From contig CALGAW010000035.1 in assembly GCA_937959115.1 (NCBI GenBank), forward strand, positions 124,001 through 188,000: 64,000 bases of DNA. The letters run 5' to 3'. This DNA is from an uncultured Saprospiraceae bacterium. GTDB lineage: Bacteria; Bacteroidota; Bacteroidia; Chitinophagales; Saprospiraceae. The position numbers were made by a program, and so were the translations under genes. Positions within the stretch are counted from its first letter, which is position 1; the number at the start of each line of letters is the position of its first letter. Below are positions 24,624 to 33,340 of the stretch, piece after piece. The notes beneath the pieces are model-generated. The model worked only from the letters and a program-made list of their open reading frames with translations. It ran no database searches and was not told the DNA's origin.

Positions 24624-26417
24624 TTAAATTGTTATCGATTTTGTCTGAACGGCTAACCAGTTCTTTGCTTCATCCTTCAAGCGCGGACTCAATCGATCAT
24701 AAACCGTCTTGTGATAATCATTCAACCAAGTGATTTCAGTCAACGTCAACAAAGTCACGTCTATTAATGATTGGTCGATTGGGCAAAGGCTTACCGTTTC
24801 AAAACCAAGGAATTGTCCGAATTCAGTAGCTTCTTTTTCAACCGTTATCATTAGATTTTCAATGCGAATACCGTATTGCCCTTCTCTGTAAACGCCTGGC
24901 TCATTAGAGGTTAACATGCCTGGCTGCATAGCTGATTTCGGATTGGCAGTTGCTCCAGTGCCTATGGATTGTGGGCCTTCATGTACATTGAGGAAATAGC
25001 CAACGCCATGCCCCGTTCCATGACCATAGTTAATCCCAGCATTCCATAACGCTTGCCTTGCTAGCACATCTAGTTGATAGCCTTTCGTACCAGCAGGAAA
25101 CTGTTGCATTGCTAACTGAATGTGTCCTTTGAGTACTAGTGTGAAATCACGGATTTCCTGATCGGTTGCTGGTCCGTTGTACAAGCTGATTGTCCTCGTT
25201 ATATCTGTGGTTCCTTGAAGATATTGACCTCCAGAATCCAGCAAAAACAGGCCGTGAGCATGCAATTCTAAAGCAGTTTCTTCAGTAGGACGATAGTGCA
25301 CAATCGCTCCGTTTTCCTCATATCCAGCAATAGTAGCAAAGCTAGGAGATACAAAGTCTTCTTGTTCTGCTCTAAACGATTTTAGTTTTGTAGATGCTGT
25401 ATATTCGGTAATCGTTTCTTTCCCAAGGTGTTCCTCCAACCAAATCATGAATTGAACCAACGCAACACCATCACGTTCCATTGCTTCCTTGATATTCCGA
25501 ATTTCCGTTTCGTTCTTTAGTGATTTACTTGCAGTCGTGAAGTTCATTGCTTCTACGACTGTACAATCATTTGGAATCGCATCTACTATCCATTGGCTGC
25601 TTCGTTTCGGATCAATCATCACCTTACTACCTTCAGACAAGGTGGTCAGGAATTTAGCGATATCATCGTATGGAAGTAGCTCAATTCCTTTAGAATTGAG
25701 TTCATTTTTTAAGGTGTCCGTAATTCTATGTTGGTGGACAAACCAGTATATATTCTCTTGATTGATAAATAGATAACTTGTTGGTAGCGGTGTAAACTCG
25801 GTATCTGATCCTCTAACGTTCAATAGCCAAGCAATATCATCAAGTGAGCTTATGATGTGTGCGTTAACGCCTGCCTTCTTCATTTGAATCCTCAGCTTTG
25901 CAATCTTTTGTGCTCGAGTTTTTCCAGAGAACTGTTCCGGTAAATCCTGAATCGTTTTTGAGGGAAATGCTGGACGGTCTTTCCAGAGTGCTGTGATCAG
26001 ATCTAGATTGGTGTTGATGGTGATTTGTTTTCCTGCTAGTTTTTTTTCTAACTGTTTGAATCGGGCTCTTGAGATCAATCGACCATCAAGTCCTAATGTT
26101 TGTCCAGATTTGAGATGATCTCTTAGCCAATCAGCATATTCAGTGGTATGTGGAACTTTGAGCCGCATTAGTTTAAAGTCTGAATCAGCGAGCTGATCTT
26201 CTCCTTGGATGAAGTAGCGTGAATCCGTCCATACACCTGCATGGTCTTGAGTGATGGTCACATTTGCGGCGGAGCCGGTAAAGTTTGTGAGCCAAGCGAC
26301 GATCTCCCAGTAGTCTGGTATGTATTCGCTTTGATGTGGATCTGTGCGCGGAAGGAGATACGCGTGGGTGCTGTTTTCTGTCAGCTGATGTCTGATGTCT
26401 GTGAGGTATTGATTCAT
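24624..26417 (-). CDS. Xaa-Pro aminopeptidase (aminopeptidase P family)
   Basis: 597 residues, the long three-domain form: two creatinase N-like domains then a pita-bread metallopeptidase domain. All five metal ligands of the M24B family are visible: Asp in FLLDSGGQY, Asp in GTTDITRTI, His in GHGTGHGVGYFLNVHEGP, and Glu in SNEPGVYREGQYGIRIEN (both Glu). It releases N-terminal residues that precede proline. No signal peptide, so cytoplasmic. It is transcribed alone; the two neighbours on the same strand are separated by 54 bp and 185 bp. Confidence 0.93.
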   Translation of the reverse strand: MNQYLTDIRHQLTENSTHAYLLPRTDPHQSEYIPDYWEIVAWLTNFTGSAANVTITQDHAGVWTDSRYFIQGEDQLADSDFKLMRLKVPHTTEYADWLRDHLKSGQTLGLDGRLISRARFKQLEKKLAGKQITINTNLDLITALWKDRPAFPSKTIQDLPEQFSGKTRAQKIAKLRIQMKKAGVNAHIISSLDDIAWLLNVRGSDTEFTPLPTSYLFINQENIYWFVHQHRITDTLKNELNSKGIELLPYDDIAKFLTTLSEGSKVMIDPKRSSQWIVDAIPNDCTVVEAMNFTTASKSLKNETEIRNIKEAMERDGVALVQFMIWLEEHLGKETITEYTASTKLKSFRAEQEDFVSPSFATIAGYEENGAIVHYRPTEETALELHAHGLFLLDSGGQYLQGTTDITRTISLYNGPATDQEIRDFTLVLKGHIQLAMQQFPAGTKGYQLDVLARQALWNAGINYGHGTGHGVGYFLNVHEGPQSIGTGATANPKSAMQPGMLTSNEPGVYREGQYGIRIENLMITVEKEATEFGQFLGFETVSLCPIDQSLIDVTLLTLTEITWLNDYHKTVYDRLSPRLKDEAKNWLAVQTKSITI

Positions 26418-26451
26418 AATCTGTGAGCTGTATGCTGTTTTAAATGCGTCG

Positions 26452-26459
26452 CAAAGGTA
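26452..26459 (-). promoter_or_regulatory. Bacteroidota-type -7 box for the aminopeptidase P gene
   Basis: TACCTTTG on the minus strand fits TAnnTTTG; expected start about 28 nt before the ATG. No TTG at the standard -33 spacing. Confidence 0.35.
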
Positions 26460-26543
26460 TTAACAAATATTGAAATCGTTTATTAGAATTGGAATCTACT
26501 TTTAATTGAACGAATAACCTTATTTTCTGAGCCACGTTCTAAC

Positions 26544-26583
26544 AAAAAAAGTCAGTCATTCTCCTAGAATGACTGACTTTTTT
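26544..26583 (-). terminator. Bidirectional-looking intrinsic terminator
   Basis: Perfect 12-bp stem GTCAGTCATTCT/AGAATGACTGAC with a 3-nt loop, flanked by A7 and T6, so it works on either strand. It lies 20 nt after the stop of the minus-strand gene at 26603. Confidence 0.85.
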
Positions 26584-26602
26584 GCTTTACTAAAAGGATT
26601 CA

Positions 26603-27325
26603 TTAAAAGTACCACGTTCTGACTACTGTAGATGGATTCGTACAATTCCCTGATGTAGGAGAAACGACTTCTGATGAATTCGTCCAGAAGCACATACCAA
26701 CAGCTGCAAATCTTATTTGGCATCTTGTTCGAACTTCATAGATGAGGCAATTGTTGTTTGCCAACGCTTGATAGTGCTGCCTGATGTCATCCTTTACCGT
26801 TGGACACATGCGATTTGGGTTGCAACCTTGTAATTGAGCTGCTTCGCCTGGAGACATAGGAACTCCTTGGTATTGGAGAACTGTTGCCAATTGGTTAGCC
26901 GCCATAAAACTAGACTTAGAACCTGGTCTAATTGCCAATTGTGCTGAATTTTCAACTTCCTTTAAAGGAACTAAGGACATTTGATAAACTCCTTCTCTTA
27001 ATTCTTTCTTCATAGCAGCTGATTTTGGACGCACCCAAATTGTACCAACAGATGTCCCTTTTTGACTAGGAGCTTCATCAAGCAAGTTGTCAGATTGTGA
27101 AATTCTACCTACAAACCAAACGTCTTCATTTTCAAAATGAACGAGTTTAGCATCTTGAGTCTTGTATCCATTGTTACGTTCAAAATCTAATAACTTACCT
27201 TCATACTGTTGAAGACACTCATTCTCTTTTTGCATGATTGACTTTTGAGCGTTACCAATAATTGTAATTGTAAGCATGATAAATGTTAGGAAAAATAGGC
27301 TTGTTGTTTTGAATGAAAAATTCAT
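26603..27325 (-). CDS. Secreted protein of unknown function
   Basis: 240 residues. Clear Sec signal peptide (MNFSFKTTSLFFLTFIMLTITIIGNAQ). The mature part has no motif that I recognise. It contains six or so cysteines, all but one in the last 75 residues (GCNPNRMCPTVKDD..., NNCLIYEVRTRCQ, GMCFWTN, GNCTNP), suggesting disulfides and an extracytoplasmic location. No lipobox and no T9SS sorting domain, so probably periplasmic. A -7 box TACTTTTG lies at 27415-27422 on the minus strand. Confidence 0.65.
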   Translation of the reverse strand: MNFSFKTTSLFFLTFIMLTITIIGNAQKSIMQKENECLQQYEGKLLDFERNNGYKTQDAKLVHFENEDVWFVGRISQSDNLLDEAPSQKGTSVGTIWVRPKSAAMKKELREGVYQMSLVPLKEVENSAQLAIRPGSKSSFMAANQLATVLQYQGVPMSPGEAAQLQGCNPNRMCPTVKDDIRQHYQALANNNCLIYEVRTRCQIRFAAVGMCFWTNSSEVVSPTSGNCTNPSTVVRTWYF

Positions 27326-27700
27326 AATTTCTTGTTTTTTAATATTTAATGTTTTTACAAATGTTGTACTGATCTTCTTTGATTAAAAATTCTAGTTGAT
27401 CAATAATTACAGTGCAAAAGTAGAGGAGGACACGTTGATAAAAAACGGTCAAAAAAAGGGAGTTGTCCAACTAAAAAACAAGGTGAAATTCAAATTAAAT
27501 TATATACAAAGTGTTGATAAACAATGTTTAAAGTAAAGACATAAAGTCGTTCAAAAGTCGTTTTATTGTACAAAAAAGGAAGGGAAAAAGGCTAAGAAAT
27601 TTATATTCTTCGGAAGAACAACGGAACCGATGCCGTTAAGGAAGCGATCGAGAATAAAAACATCTCGAATTAAGATTTGGGAAATTGGTTAACTATAAAA
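27326..27700. other. 375-bp intergenic region
   Basis: AT-rich upstream region of the secreted protein gene. Apart from the -7-like box TACTTTTG (27415-27422, minus strand) it holds no gene, terminator or repeat that I can support. A short frame near 27590-27665 (ILRKNNGTDAVKEAIE) has no start codon. Confidence 0.4.
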
Positions 27701-29770
27701 CTACCACGCCAACAAACTATCTATTGCCTTCTCCACCTTATCTGCACTCAGAATCATAGTCTGTTCCAATACAGAATTCAACGGAATAGCAGGCATGTCA
27801 GCAGACCCAATCGTGCGAACAGGACCATCCAATTGCTCAAAACAGTTTTCTTGTATCCGAGCAGCCACACTTTGAGCAAACGTATTACTAACAGGCTCCT
27901 CAGTCACTACTAAACACTTGCCATGCTTGCGTACTGAGGCATAAATCGCTTCTTCGTCCAACGGATGCAATGTCCTAAGATCCAACACCTCTATCTGACC
28001 AGGAAATGCCTTCGCAGCATTCAACGCCCAGTGCACCCCCATTCCGTAGGTGACTACAACCAACGACGCTCCAGTCTCCACCTTCACTTCCTCTGCTGCC
28101 AATGCACAACGAGCTTTCCCAAACGGGATAATATAATCTTCATCTGGCTCTATCGTCCGTGCTGCTTCTGTTCCTGGTACTTTTGACCAATACAAACCCT
28201 TGTGCTCAAAGATCACTACAGGATTTGGATCATAGTAGGCAGATTTCATCAAGCCCTTCAAATCAGCACCCGTACTCGGATAAGCGATTTTCAAGCCACG
28301 GATATTACAGACCACTGATTCCACACTGCTTGAGTGATAAGGTCCACCGCTACCATAAGCGCCAATTGGTACGCGCAAAACACAACTCACTGGCCATTTA
28401 CCATTGGATAGATAACAGCTTCGACTCACCTCTGTAAACAGTTGATTGAGCCCTGGCCAAATGTAGTCAGCAAACTGCACCTCTACAATTGGCTTCAAGC
28501 CAACGGCAGACATGCCCACCGTACTACCAATGATAAACGCTTCTTGTATTGGGGTATTAAACACCCGATCGTCACCAAATTTCTGTGCTAGAGTTGCCGC
28601 TTCACGGAAAACCCCGCCTAGGCGACCGCCTACATCCTGGCCATATAACAAACACTCTTTGTGCTTCTCCATTAACTCTTGAATCGCAAACAAAGCACTG
28701 TCTACCATCACTGTTGGCTCCTTATCTGAAGGTTCGCGTACGCCTTTTTCTTCTGTAACTGGGGTAGGCGCAAAATCATGGGTATACAAGTCTTCTGGTC
28801 TAGGATCATCAGAAGCCAATGCAAAATTATAATCTCTTTCGACGGCATACTTAGCCTCTTCTTCCAAGGCGCTAATATCAGCCAATTCAATGCCGGAATC
28901 AAGGAGATATTGTTTAAGTTTTGGATAAGGGTCGCGTGCCCAAGACTCTTCTAGATCATCTCGGTACCACTCCATACGGACACCAGAAGTATGATGGTTT
29001 AACAAGGGGACTTTTGCATGAATGATAAATGGTCTACGCTCTTTTCGTATCGTTTTCAAGACTTCTTTTATCGTAAGGTAAGACGTTTCAAAATCAGTCC
29101 CATCAATCGTTCGTACCTCAATGCCTTGAAAGCCTTTTGCATAGGCAGTGGCATCGTTTGCACGTATTTCACTCGCGTGTGCTGAAATATCCCACTCATT
29201 ATCCTGAATCAAGTACAAGATTGGGAATTGCTTCAACGCTGCCATTTGAAAGGCTTCTGAAACTTCTCCTTCAGTAATCGAGGCATCGCCTAGAGAACAG
29301 ACTACAACAGGGCGCTTCCCCTCATATTCTACCAATCCTTGTTTCTCATTGTATTGAATGCCCATGGCGACACCTGTTGTAGGAATCGCCTGCATCCCTG
29401 TCGCTGAGGATTGATGTGGGATTTTAGGTTTATCATCATCCTTCAAACTAGGATGAGCATAGTAGGTTCGACCACCAGAAAATGGATCATGTACTTTTGC
29501 TAACAATTGCAACATCAAGTCAAAAGGAGCCAAACCAATTCCTAGTAAAATGGAGTCATCTCGATAATAAGCACTCAAGTAATCTTGTGGCAATAATTGC
29601 ATACCTAAAGCGAGTTGAATAGCTTCATGGCCTCTTGATGTGGCATGTACATATTTTGAAGTGACAGCCTTCTTTTCCTCGTACAATTCTGCCATTGCCC
29701 TAGCTGTTGACATCAAGCTATAAGCTTTCAAAAGTGTCTCGGATGAAATGGAATTTTTGCTAGTGATCAC
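27701..29770 (-). CDS. 2-oxoacid dehydrogenase E1, alpha and beta subunits fused (copy 2)
   Basis: 689 residues starting at GTG (29770). E1-alpha half with TPP motif GDASITEGEVSEA and QDNEWDIS in place of the usual E-N-N; E1-beta half beginning near residue 350 (LLYGQDVGGRLGGVFREA, then LRVPIGAYGSGGPYHSSSVE). It differs clearly from the copy at 4.6-6.6 kb, for example in the alpha TPP motif and a longer linker with DDPRPEDLYTHDF, so the two probably use different 2-oxoacids, such as branched-chain versus pyruvate. It lies 63 bp downstream of the enoyl-CoA hydratase, which favours a role in acyl-CoA catabolism. Confidence 0.85.
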   Translation of the reverse strand: MITSKNSISSETLLKAYSLMSTARAMAELYEEKKAVTSKYVHATSRGHEAIQLALGMQLLPQDYLSAYYRDDSILLGIGLAPFDLMLQLLAKVHDPFSGGRTYYAHPSLKDDDKPKIPHQSSATGMQAIPTTGVAMGIQYNEKQGLVEYEGKRPVVVCSLGDASITEGEVSEAFQMAALKQFPILYLIQDNEWDISAHASEIRANDATAYAKGFQGIEVRTIDGTDFETSYLTIKEVLKTIRKERRPFIIHAKVPLLNHHTSGVRMEWYRDDLEESWARDPYPKLKQYLLDSGIELADISALEEEAKYAVERDYNFALASDDPRPEDLYTHDFAPTPVTEEKGVREPSDKEPTVMVDSALFAIQELMEKHKECLLYGQDVGGRLGGVFREAATLAQKFGDDRVFNTPIQEAFIIGSTVGMSAVGLKPIVEVQFADYIWPGLNQLFTEVSRSCYLSNGKWPVSCVLRVPIGAYGSGGPYHSSSVESVVCNIRGLKIAYPSTGADLKGLMKSAYYDPNPVVIFEHKGLYWSKVPGTEAARTIEPDEDYIIPFGKARCALAAEEVKVETGASLVVVTYGMGVHWALNAAKAFPGQIEVLDLRTLHPLDEEAIYASVRKHGKCLVVTEEPVSNTFAQSVAARIQENCFEQLDGPVRTIGSADMPAIPLNSVLEQTMILSADKVEKAIDSLLAW

Positions 29771-29833
29771 GTTGAATTAATTGATAGTTGATAGTTAAAA
29801 TGAAAAACGGTTTAGCCTTTATGACAAACAAAA

Positions 29834-30601
29834 CTATTTGCTTTTGAATTTATTTATGGCATTTCGAGTAAATTCTGATAGCGCAAGTTCTCCAGACAGC
29901 TCGGCTCTTTCGGCTAATAACTTATCCCAGTGTTCTGTTCCTTCCCAGAAGACCTTTTTCATTAGTCGCATGGCTTCTGGGTTAGAACTTGTTAATTTTT
30001 GCGTTAATTCGGCAATGGCATTGTCTAGTTCTTGTGCATTTTCATACACTTCCGTGAATAACCCCTTGGCTTTCGCCCATTCTGCTGTCTGCCATTCCGT
30101 TGCATTGATAGCGAGTTGACTCATTGCTGAAAGACCGATTTTTCGTTCTACCGCAGGCCCAATAACAAACGGGCCAATCCCAACTGCCAATTCACTTAAT
30201 TTAACGGAAGCATACTTAGTTGCCAAGCAATAGTCAACTGCAGAAGCAATCCCTACACCACCACCAACTGTTTTGCCATGCGCTCGTCCAATAATAAACT
30301 TTGGGCAAATTCGACAAGCGTTAATCACATTAGCAAACCCACTAAAAAATTTCTTACCAGTTTCCATGCTATCTACCGCAATGAGTTCGTCAAAGCTGGC
30401 TCCTGCACAAAAAGCACGCTCTCCAGCACTTTTCAATACGATGACCTTTATAGAATCATCGGCTCCAGCTTTGGTTATTGATAAGGCGAGTTTTTCTAGC
30501 AACTTCCCAGGAAGAGAATTACTTCTAGGGTGAAAAAATTCTATTGTTGCAACTCCATTTTGAATTTGCGTTTCTACGTGTCCTTGAAGTGTTACTTCCA
30601 T
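29834..30601 (-). CDS. Enoyl-CoA hydratase/isomerase family protein
   Basis: 255 residues, crotonase fold. The oxyanion-hole segment AGERAFCAGASFDEL and the second segment VGGGVGIASAVDYCLATKYA are present. The region that normally holds the catalytic Glu residues reads LSELAVGIGPFVIGPAVERKIG, so at least one acidic position is retained. Its ATG overlaps the paaZ stop by one base (TAATG), so the two are translationally coupled. This suggests that it hydrates or isomerises a ring-opened CoA thioester made by PaaZ, or a 3-methylglutaconyl-type intermediate. Confidence 0.82.
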   Translation of the reverse strand: MEVTLQGHVETQIQNGVATIEFFHPRSNSLPGKLLEKLALSITKAGADDSIKVIVLKSAGERAFCAGASFDELIAVDSMETGKKFFSGFANVINACRICPKFIIGRAHGKTVGGGVGIASAVDYCLATKYASVKLSELAVGIGPFVIGPAVERKIGLSAMSQLAINATEWQTAEWAKAKGLFTEVYENAQELDNAIAELTQKLTSSNPEAMRLMKKVFWEGTEHWDKLLAERAELSGELALSEFTRNAINKFKSK

Positions 30602-32646
30602 TATTCCTGATTTAATTTTTTAACCATTGTGAGAATCGTTGCAATTGCTACAGATTCTCCTGTTTCATCATAAACATCAACTAGGAACTTTACGATCCCT
30701 TTTGCAATGTCTTCTTCCTCGCGTTTTTCCTGATCAACTTTCTCTTTTACCGTCAATTTTACGCCAATCGTCATGCCTGGATACACTGGCTTCACGAATC
30801 GACATTCTTCTAGACCATAATTTAATAAAACTGGACCTTTTTTAGGATCAACAAACAACCCAGCGGCTTTCGCCAATACAAAATAGCCATGTGCAACTCG
30901 TTTCTCGAAGATGGTTCCATCAAGGGAAGTCGCGTCTACATGTGCGTAGAAATTATCACCGCTCACATTGGCAAAATTAACAATGTCTGCTTCAGTAACG
31001 GTATGCTTGTGCGTAATGACTGTTTCGCCAACTTCCAGTTCTTCAAAGTGCTTACGGAACGGGTGTACTGGCTTTTCTGTTTGTTTTCCACCCATTTGAT
31101 ATTGATTGGTCACTGCTGTAATCGTAGTTGGTGATCCTTGAATTGCACAGCGTTGCATATAGTGATTTACCCCACGCATACCGCCCATTTCTTCGCCACC
31201 ACCTGCTCGTCCAGGGCCACCATGCACTAACATGGGCATTGGAGATCCATGGCCAGTGCTCTCTGCAGCGCTTTCCTCGTTTATGATTAGAATTCTACCA
31301 TGGTGTGATGCAGCGTTAAGCACAAAATCCCTTGCAATTTTGTTATCCCCAGTTGCAATTGAGCAAACGAGTGATCCTTTACCAAGTTTTGCCAGTTCTA
31401 CAGCTTCATCAAGACCATTGTAAGGGATTAGGGTACTTACTGGACCAAAAGCCTCAATATTGTGTACATCTGTTTTATTGAATGGATCGTCGTTTCTCAG
31501 GAGGATCGGTGACATAAACGAGCCCTTGTTTTTATCTGCTCCCACAACTTCAAAGCGTTCCAGATCACCATAGACGATTTGAGAAGTTTGGAGTAGCTCT
31601 TCAATCCGTTCTCTCACTTCTTTTACTTGAACCTTTCCAGCTAATGCTCCCATTCGGACGCCTTCTACAGATGGATCACCAATGGTTGTTTTAGCTAATT
31701 GTTTTCCTAGTGCGATTTGCACATCTTCCATTAGGTTTTCAGGAACGATGACTCTACGAATAGCCGTACACTTTTGTCCGCACTTAACGGTCATCTCCTT
31801 GCGCACTTCTTTAATGAACAAGTCAAAGGCGGGCGTTCCTGGCACTGCATCTGGTCCTAGCACTGAGCAATTAAGTGAATCTGCCTCCATATTGAAAGGA
31901 ACCGCTTCTTTGAGTACCTGTGGCGTTGACTTTAGCATGATTCCAGTGGTAGCCGACCCAGTGAAGGTGACGACATCTTGAGAGGTGACATGATCGAGAA
32001 TCCCTCTTGCTGATCCGCAGATTAACTGAAGGGCGCCATCAGGCAATATCTTTGATTTTACAATCTCTTTTACAAAGGCTTCAGTAAGGAAAGAAGTGAT
32101 GGTTGCTGGCTTTACAATTGCCGGTACACCTGCTAGAAGGTTGACCGCAACTTTTTCAAGCATTCCCCAGATCGGGAAGTTAAACGCATTTATATGAATG
32201 GCTACGCCAGGTTTTGGTACCATGATGTGATGGCCGATAAACGTTCCACCCTTGGATAGTGTCGCTGCTTCTCCGTCTACAAAATAAGTCTCATTCGGAA
32301 ATTTCTTTCTTAAGCTTGCGTAAGCGAAGAGTGTACCGATTCCACCATCTATGTCAATCCAGCTATCTCCTTTTGTGCAACCCGTCGCAGCACTGATCGG
32401 ATAAAACTTTTTTCGGATTCCATGTAAGTGCAAGGCAAGTGCTTTGATCATTCTCCCTCGTTCGTGAAAGGTCATTTTTCGAAGCGCTGGCCCACCAACG
32501 GTTCTACCGTAATGCATCATCTCATTGAAATCCAATCCTTTACTACTTGCTGTAGCCACTACATCTCCTGTGATGGCATTGAAAAGTTCTTTCCCATCTC
32601 CGTCTCCAGTTATCCATTTGCCTAGTGCGTAATTTTGTAATTTCAT
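30601..32646 (-). CDS. paaZ: Bifunctional PaaZ: aldehyde dehydrogenase plus MaoC-like hydratase
   Basis: 681 residues, the same length as the E. coli enzyme. The N-terminal ALDH domain (to about 510) contains NAFNFPIWGM, catalytic Glu in PFNMEADSLN and Cys in KCGQKCTAIRRVIVP. The C-terminal MaoC domain contains FANVSGDNFYAHVDA, the hydratase Asp/His pair. In phenylacetate degradation PaaZ opens the oxepin-CoA ring and oxidises the resulting aldehyde. The epoxidase subunits paaABCDE and ligase paaK are not in this window, so the pathway is either encoded elsewhere or this copy works on another cyclic CoA ester. Confidence 0.88.
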   Translation of the reverse strand: MKLQNYALGKWITGDGDGKELFNAITGDVVATASSKGLDFNEMMHYGRTVGGPALRKMTFHERGRMIKALALHLHGIRKKFYPISAATGCTKGDSWIDIDGGIGTLFAYASLRKKFPNETYFVDGEAATLSKGGTFIGHHIMVPKPGVAIHINAFNFPIWGMLEKVAVNLLAGVPAIVKPATITSFLTEAFVKEIVKSKILPDGALQLICGSARGILDHVTSQDVVTFTGSATTGIMLKSTPQVLKEAVPFNMEADSLNCSVLGPDAVPGTPAFDLFIKEVRKEMTVKCGQKCTAIRRVIVPENLMEDVQIALGKQLAKTTIGDPSVEGVRMGALAGKVQVKEVRERIEELLQTSQIVYGDLERFEVVGADKNKGSFMSPILLRNDDPFNKTDVHNIEAFGPVSTLIPYNGLDEAVELAKLGKGSLVCSIATGDNKIARDFVLNAASHHGRILIINEESAAESTGHGSPMPMLVHGGPGRAGGGEEMGGMRGVNHYMQRCAIQGSPTTITAVTNQYQMGGKQTEKPVHPFRKHFEELEVGETVITHKHTVTEADIVNFANVSGDNFYAHVDATSLDGTIFEKRVAHGYFVLAKAAGLFVDPKKGPVLLNYGLEECRFVKPVYPGMTIGVKLTVKEKVDQEKREEEDIAKGIVKFLVDVYDETGESVAIATILTMVKKLNQE

Positions 32647-32649
32647 ATT

Positions 32650-32708
32650 CGTAATTGGTGCTTAGTACTTAGTTATTAGTAATTTAGTGTTTAGTACTAA
32701 CAAATAGT
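32650..32708. repeat. Copy of dispersed GTGCTTAGTACTTAGT-type intergenic word
   Basis: Tandem variants of TTAGTACTTAG lie between the divergent paaZ and membrane-protein genes (GTGCTTAGTACTTAGTTATT, then GTGTTTAGTACTAA). Same family as 17340-17412 and 38008-38086. Confidence 0.4.
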
Positions 32709-32737
32709 GCTTTGTTATTGTTCGTCGTTTGTTTTTT

Positions 32738-33244
32738 ATGTACGAAAAGCAAATATACAAAGGTCGAAAGTCAATTGATAATGAGTATGTATTTATTTTG
32801 AAAGGAAACAGTTTACAGATCATTCAATATTGGTTGCCAATGCTGGTGCTTGTAGTGCTAGCGGGCAGTGGCATGTCGTTTTGGGGAATACCGATTCGGC
32901 TTGTATCATATGGTCCTAATCTTGGCTTGACCAGAGGCTTACTTGTGTTGTTTTTAATGGGTGTTGTCTTATTTTTAATGTTAATCTACTGGATACTGGA
33001 GCGTCGCAGCGCTCAGTTAATTCCTTGGCTCGTTTGGTTACACATGGGGATTAGTCTATTGACAATACTGGGGTTGTGTGGTGGTTTTTGCGCTTTTCGA
33101 CAGGTGAGCTGGTTTGGTGGAAGTATTTTGGAGTGGGGCAGTTCTGTTGTCGGGTTTCAGCATTTGACAAGGCCTTTGTTTTGGTTTATCGTAGGGCAGT
33201 TTGTCTTGATTGGGCATGGGTTGGTCTTGTGGATGAAGCCATAG
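32738..33244 (+). CDS. Hypothetical four-helix membrane protein
   Basis: 168 residues from the ATG at 32738 (MYEKQIYKGRKSID); a TTG 9 bp upstream is possible. Four hydrophobic segments (about 30-46, 65-85, 95-115 and 140-160). The last two are rich in Trp, Gly and Phe, and the final helix ends HGLVLWMKP. No family recognised. It is divergent from paaZ and followed after 96 bp by the HhH protein gene. Confidence 0.55.
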   Translation: MYEKQIYKGRKSIDNEYVFILKGNSLQIIQYWLPMLVLVVLAGSGMSFWGIPIRLVSYGPNLGLTRGLLVLFLMGVVLFLMLIYWILERRSAQLIPWLVWLHMGISLLTILGLCGGFCAFRQVSWFGGSILEWGSSVVGFQHLTRPLFWFIVGQFVLIGHGLVLWMKP

Positions 33245-33340
33245 TGTGTCTTTTTTCAAAAGATATTGCATATTCAAAATATTAACCATTAATAATTGTA
33301 ATGAAGTTTTTATATTTATCATGAATATAAAAATAATCTT

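Noticed and set aside
27590-27665. Short frame reading ILRKNNGTDAVKEAIE
   Set aside because: No start codon and an in-frame stop just upstream; too short to support as gene or pseudogene.
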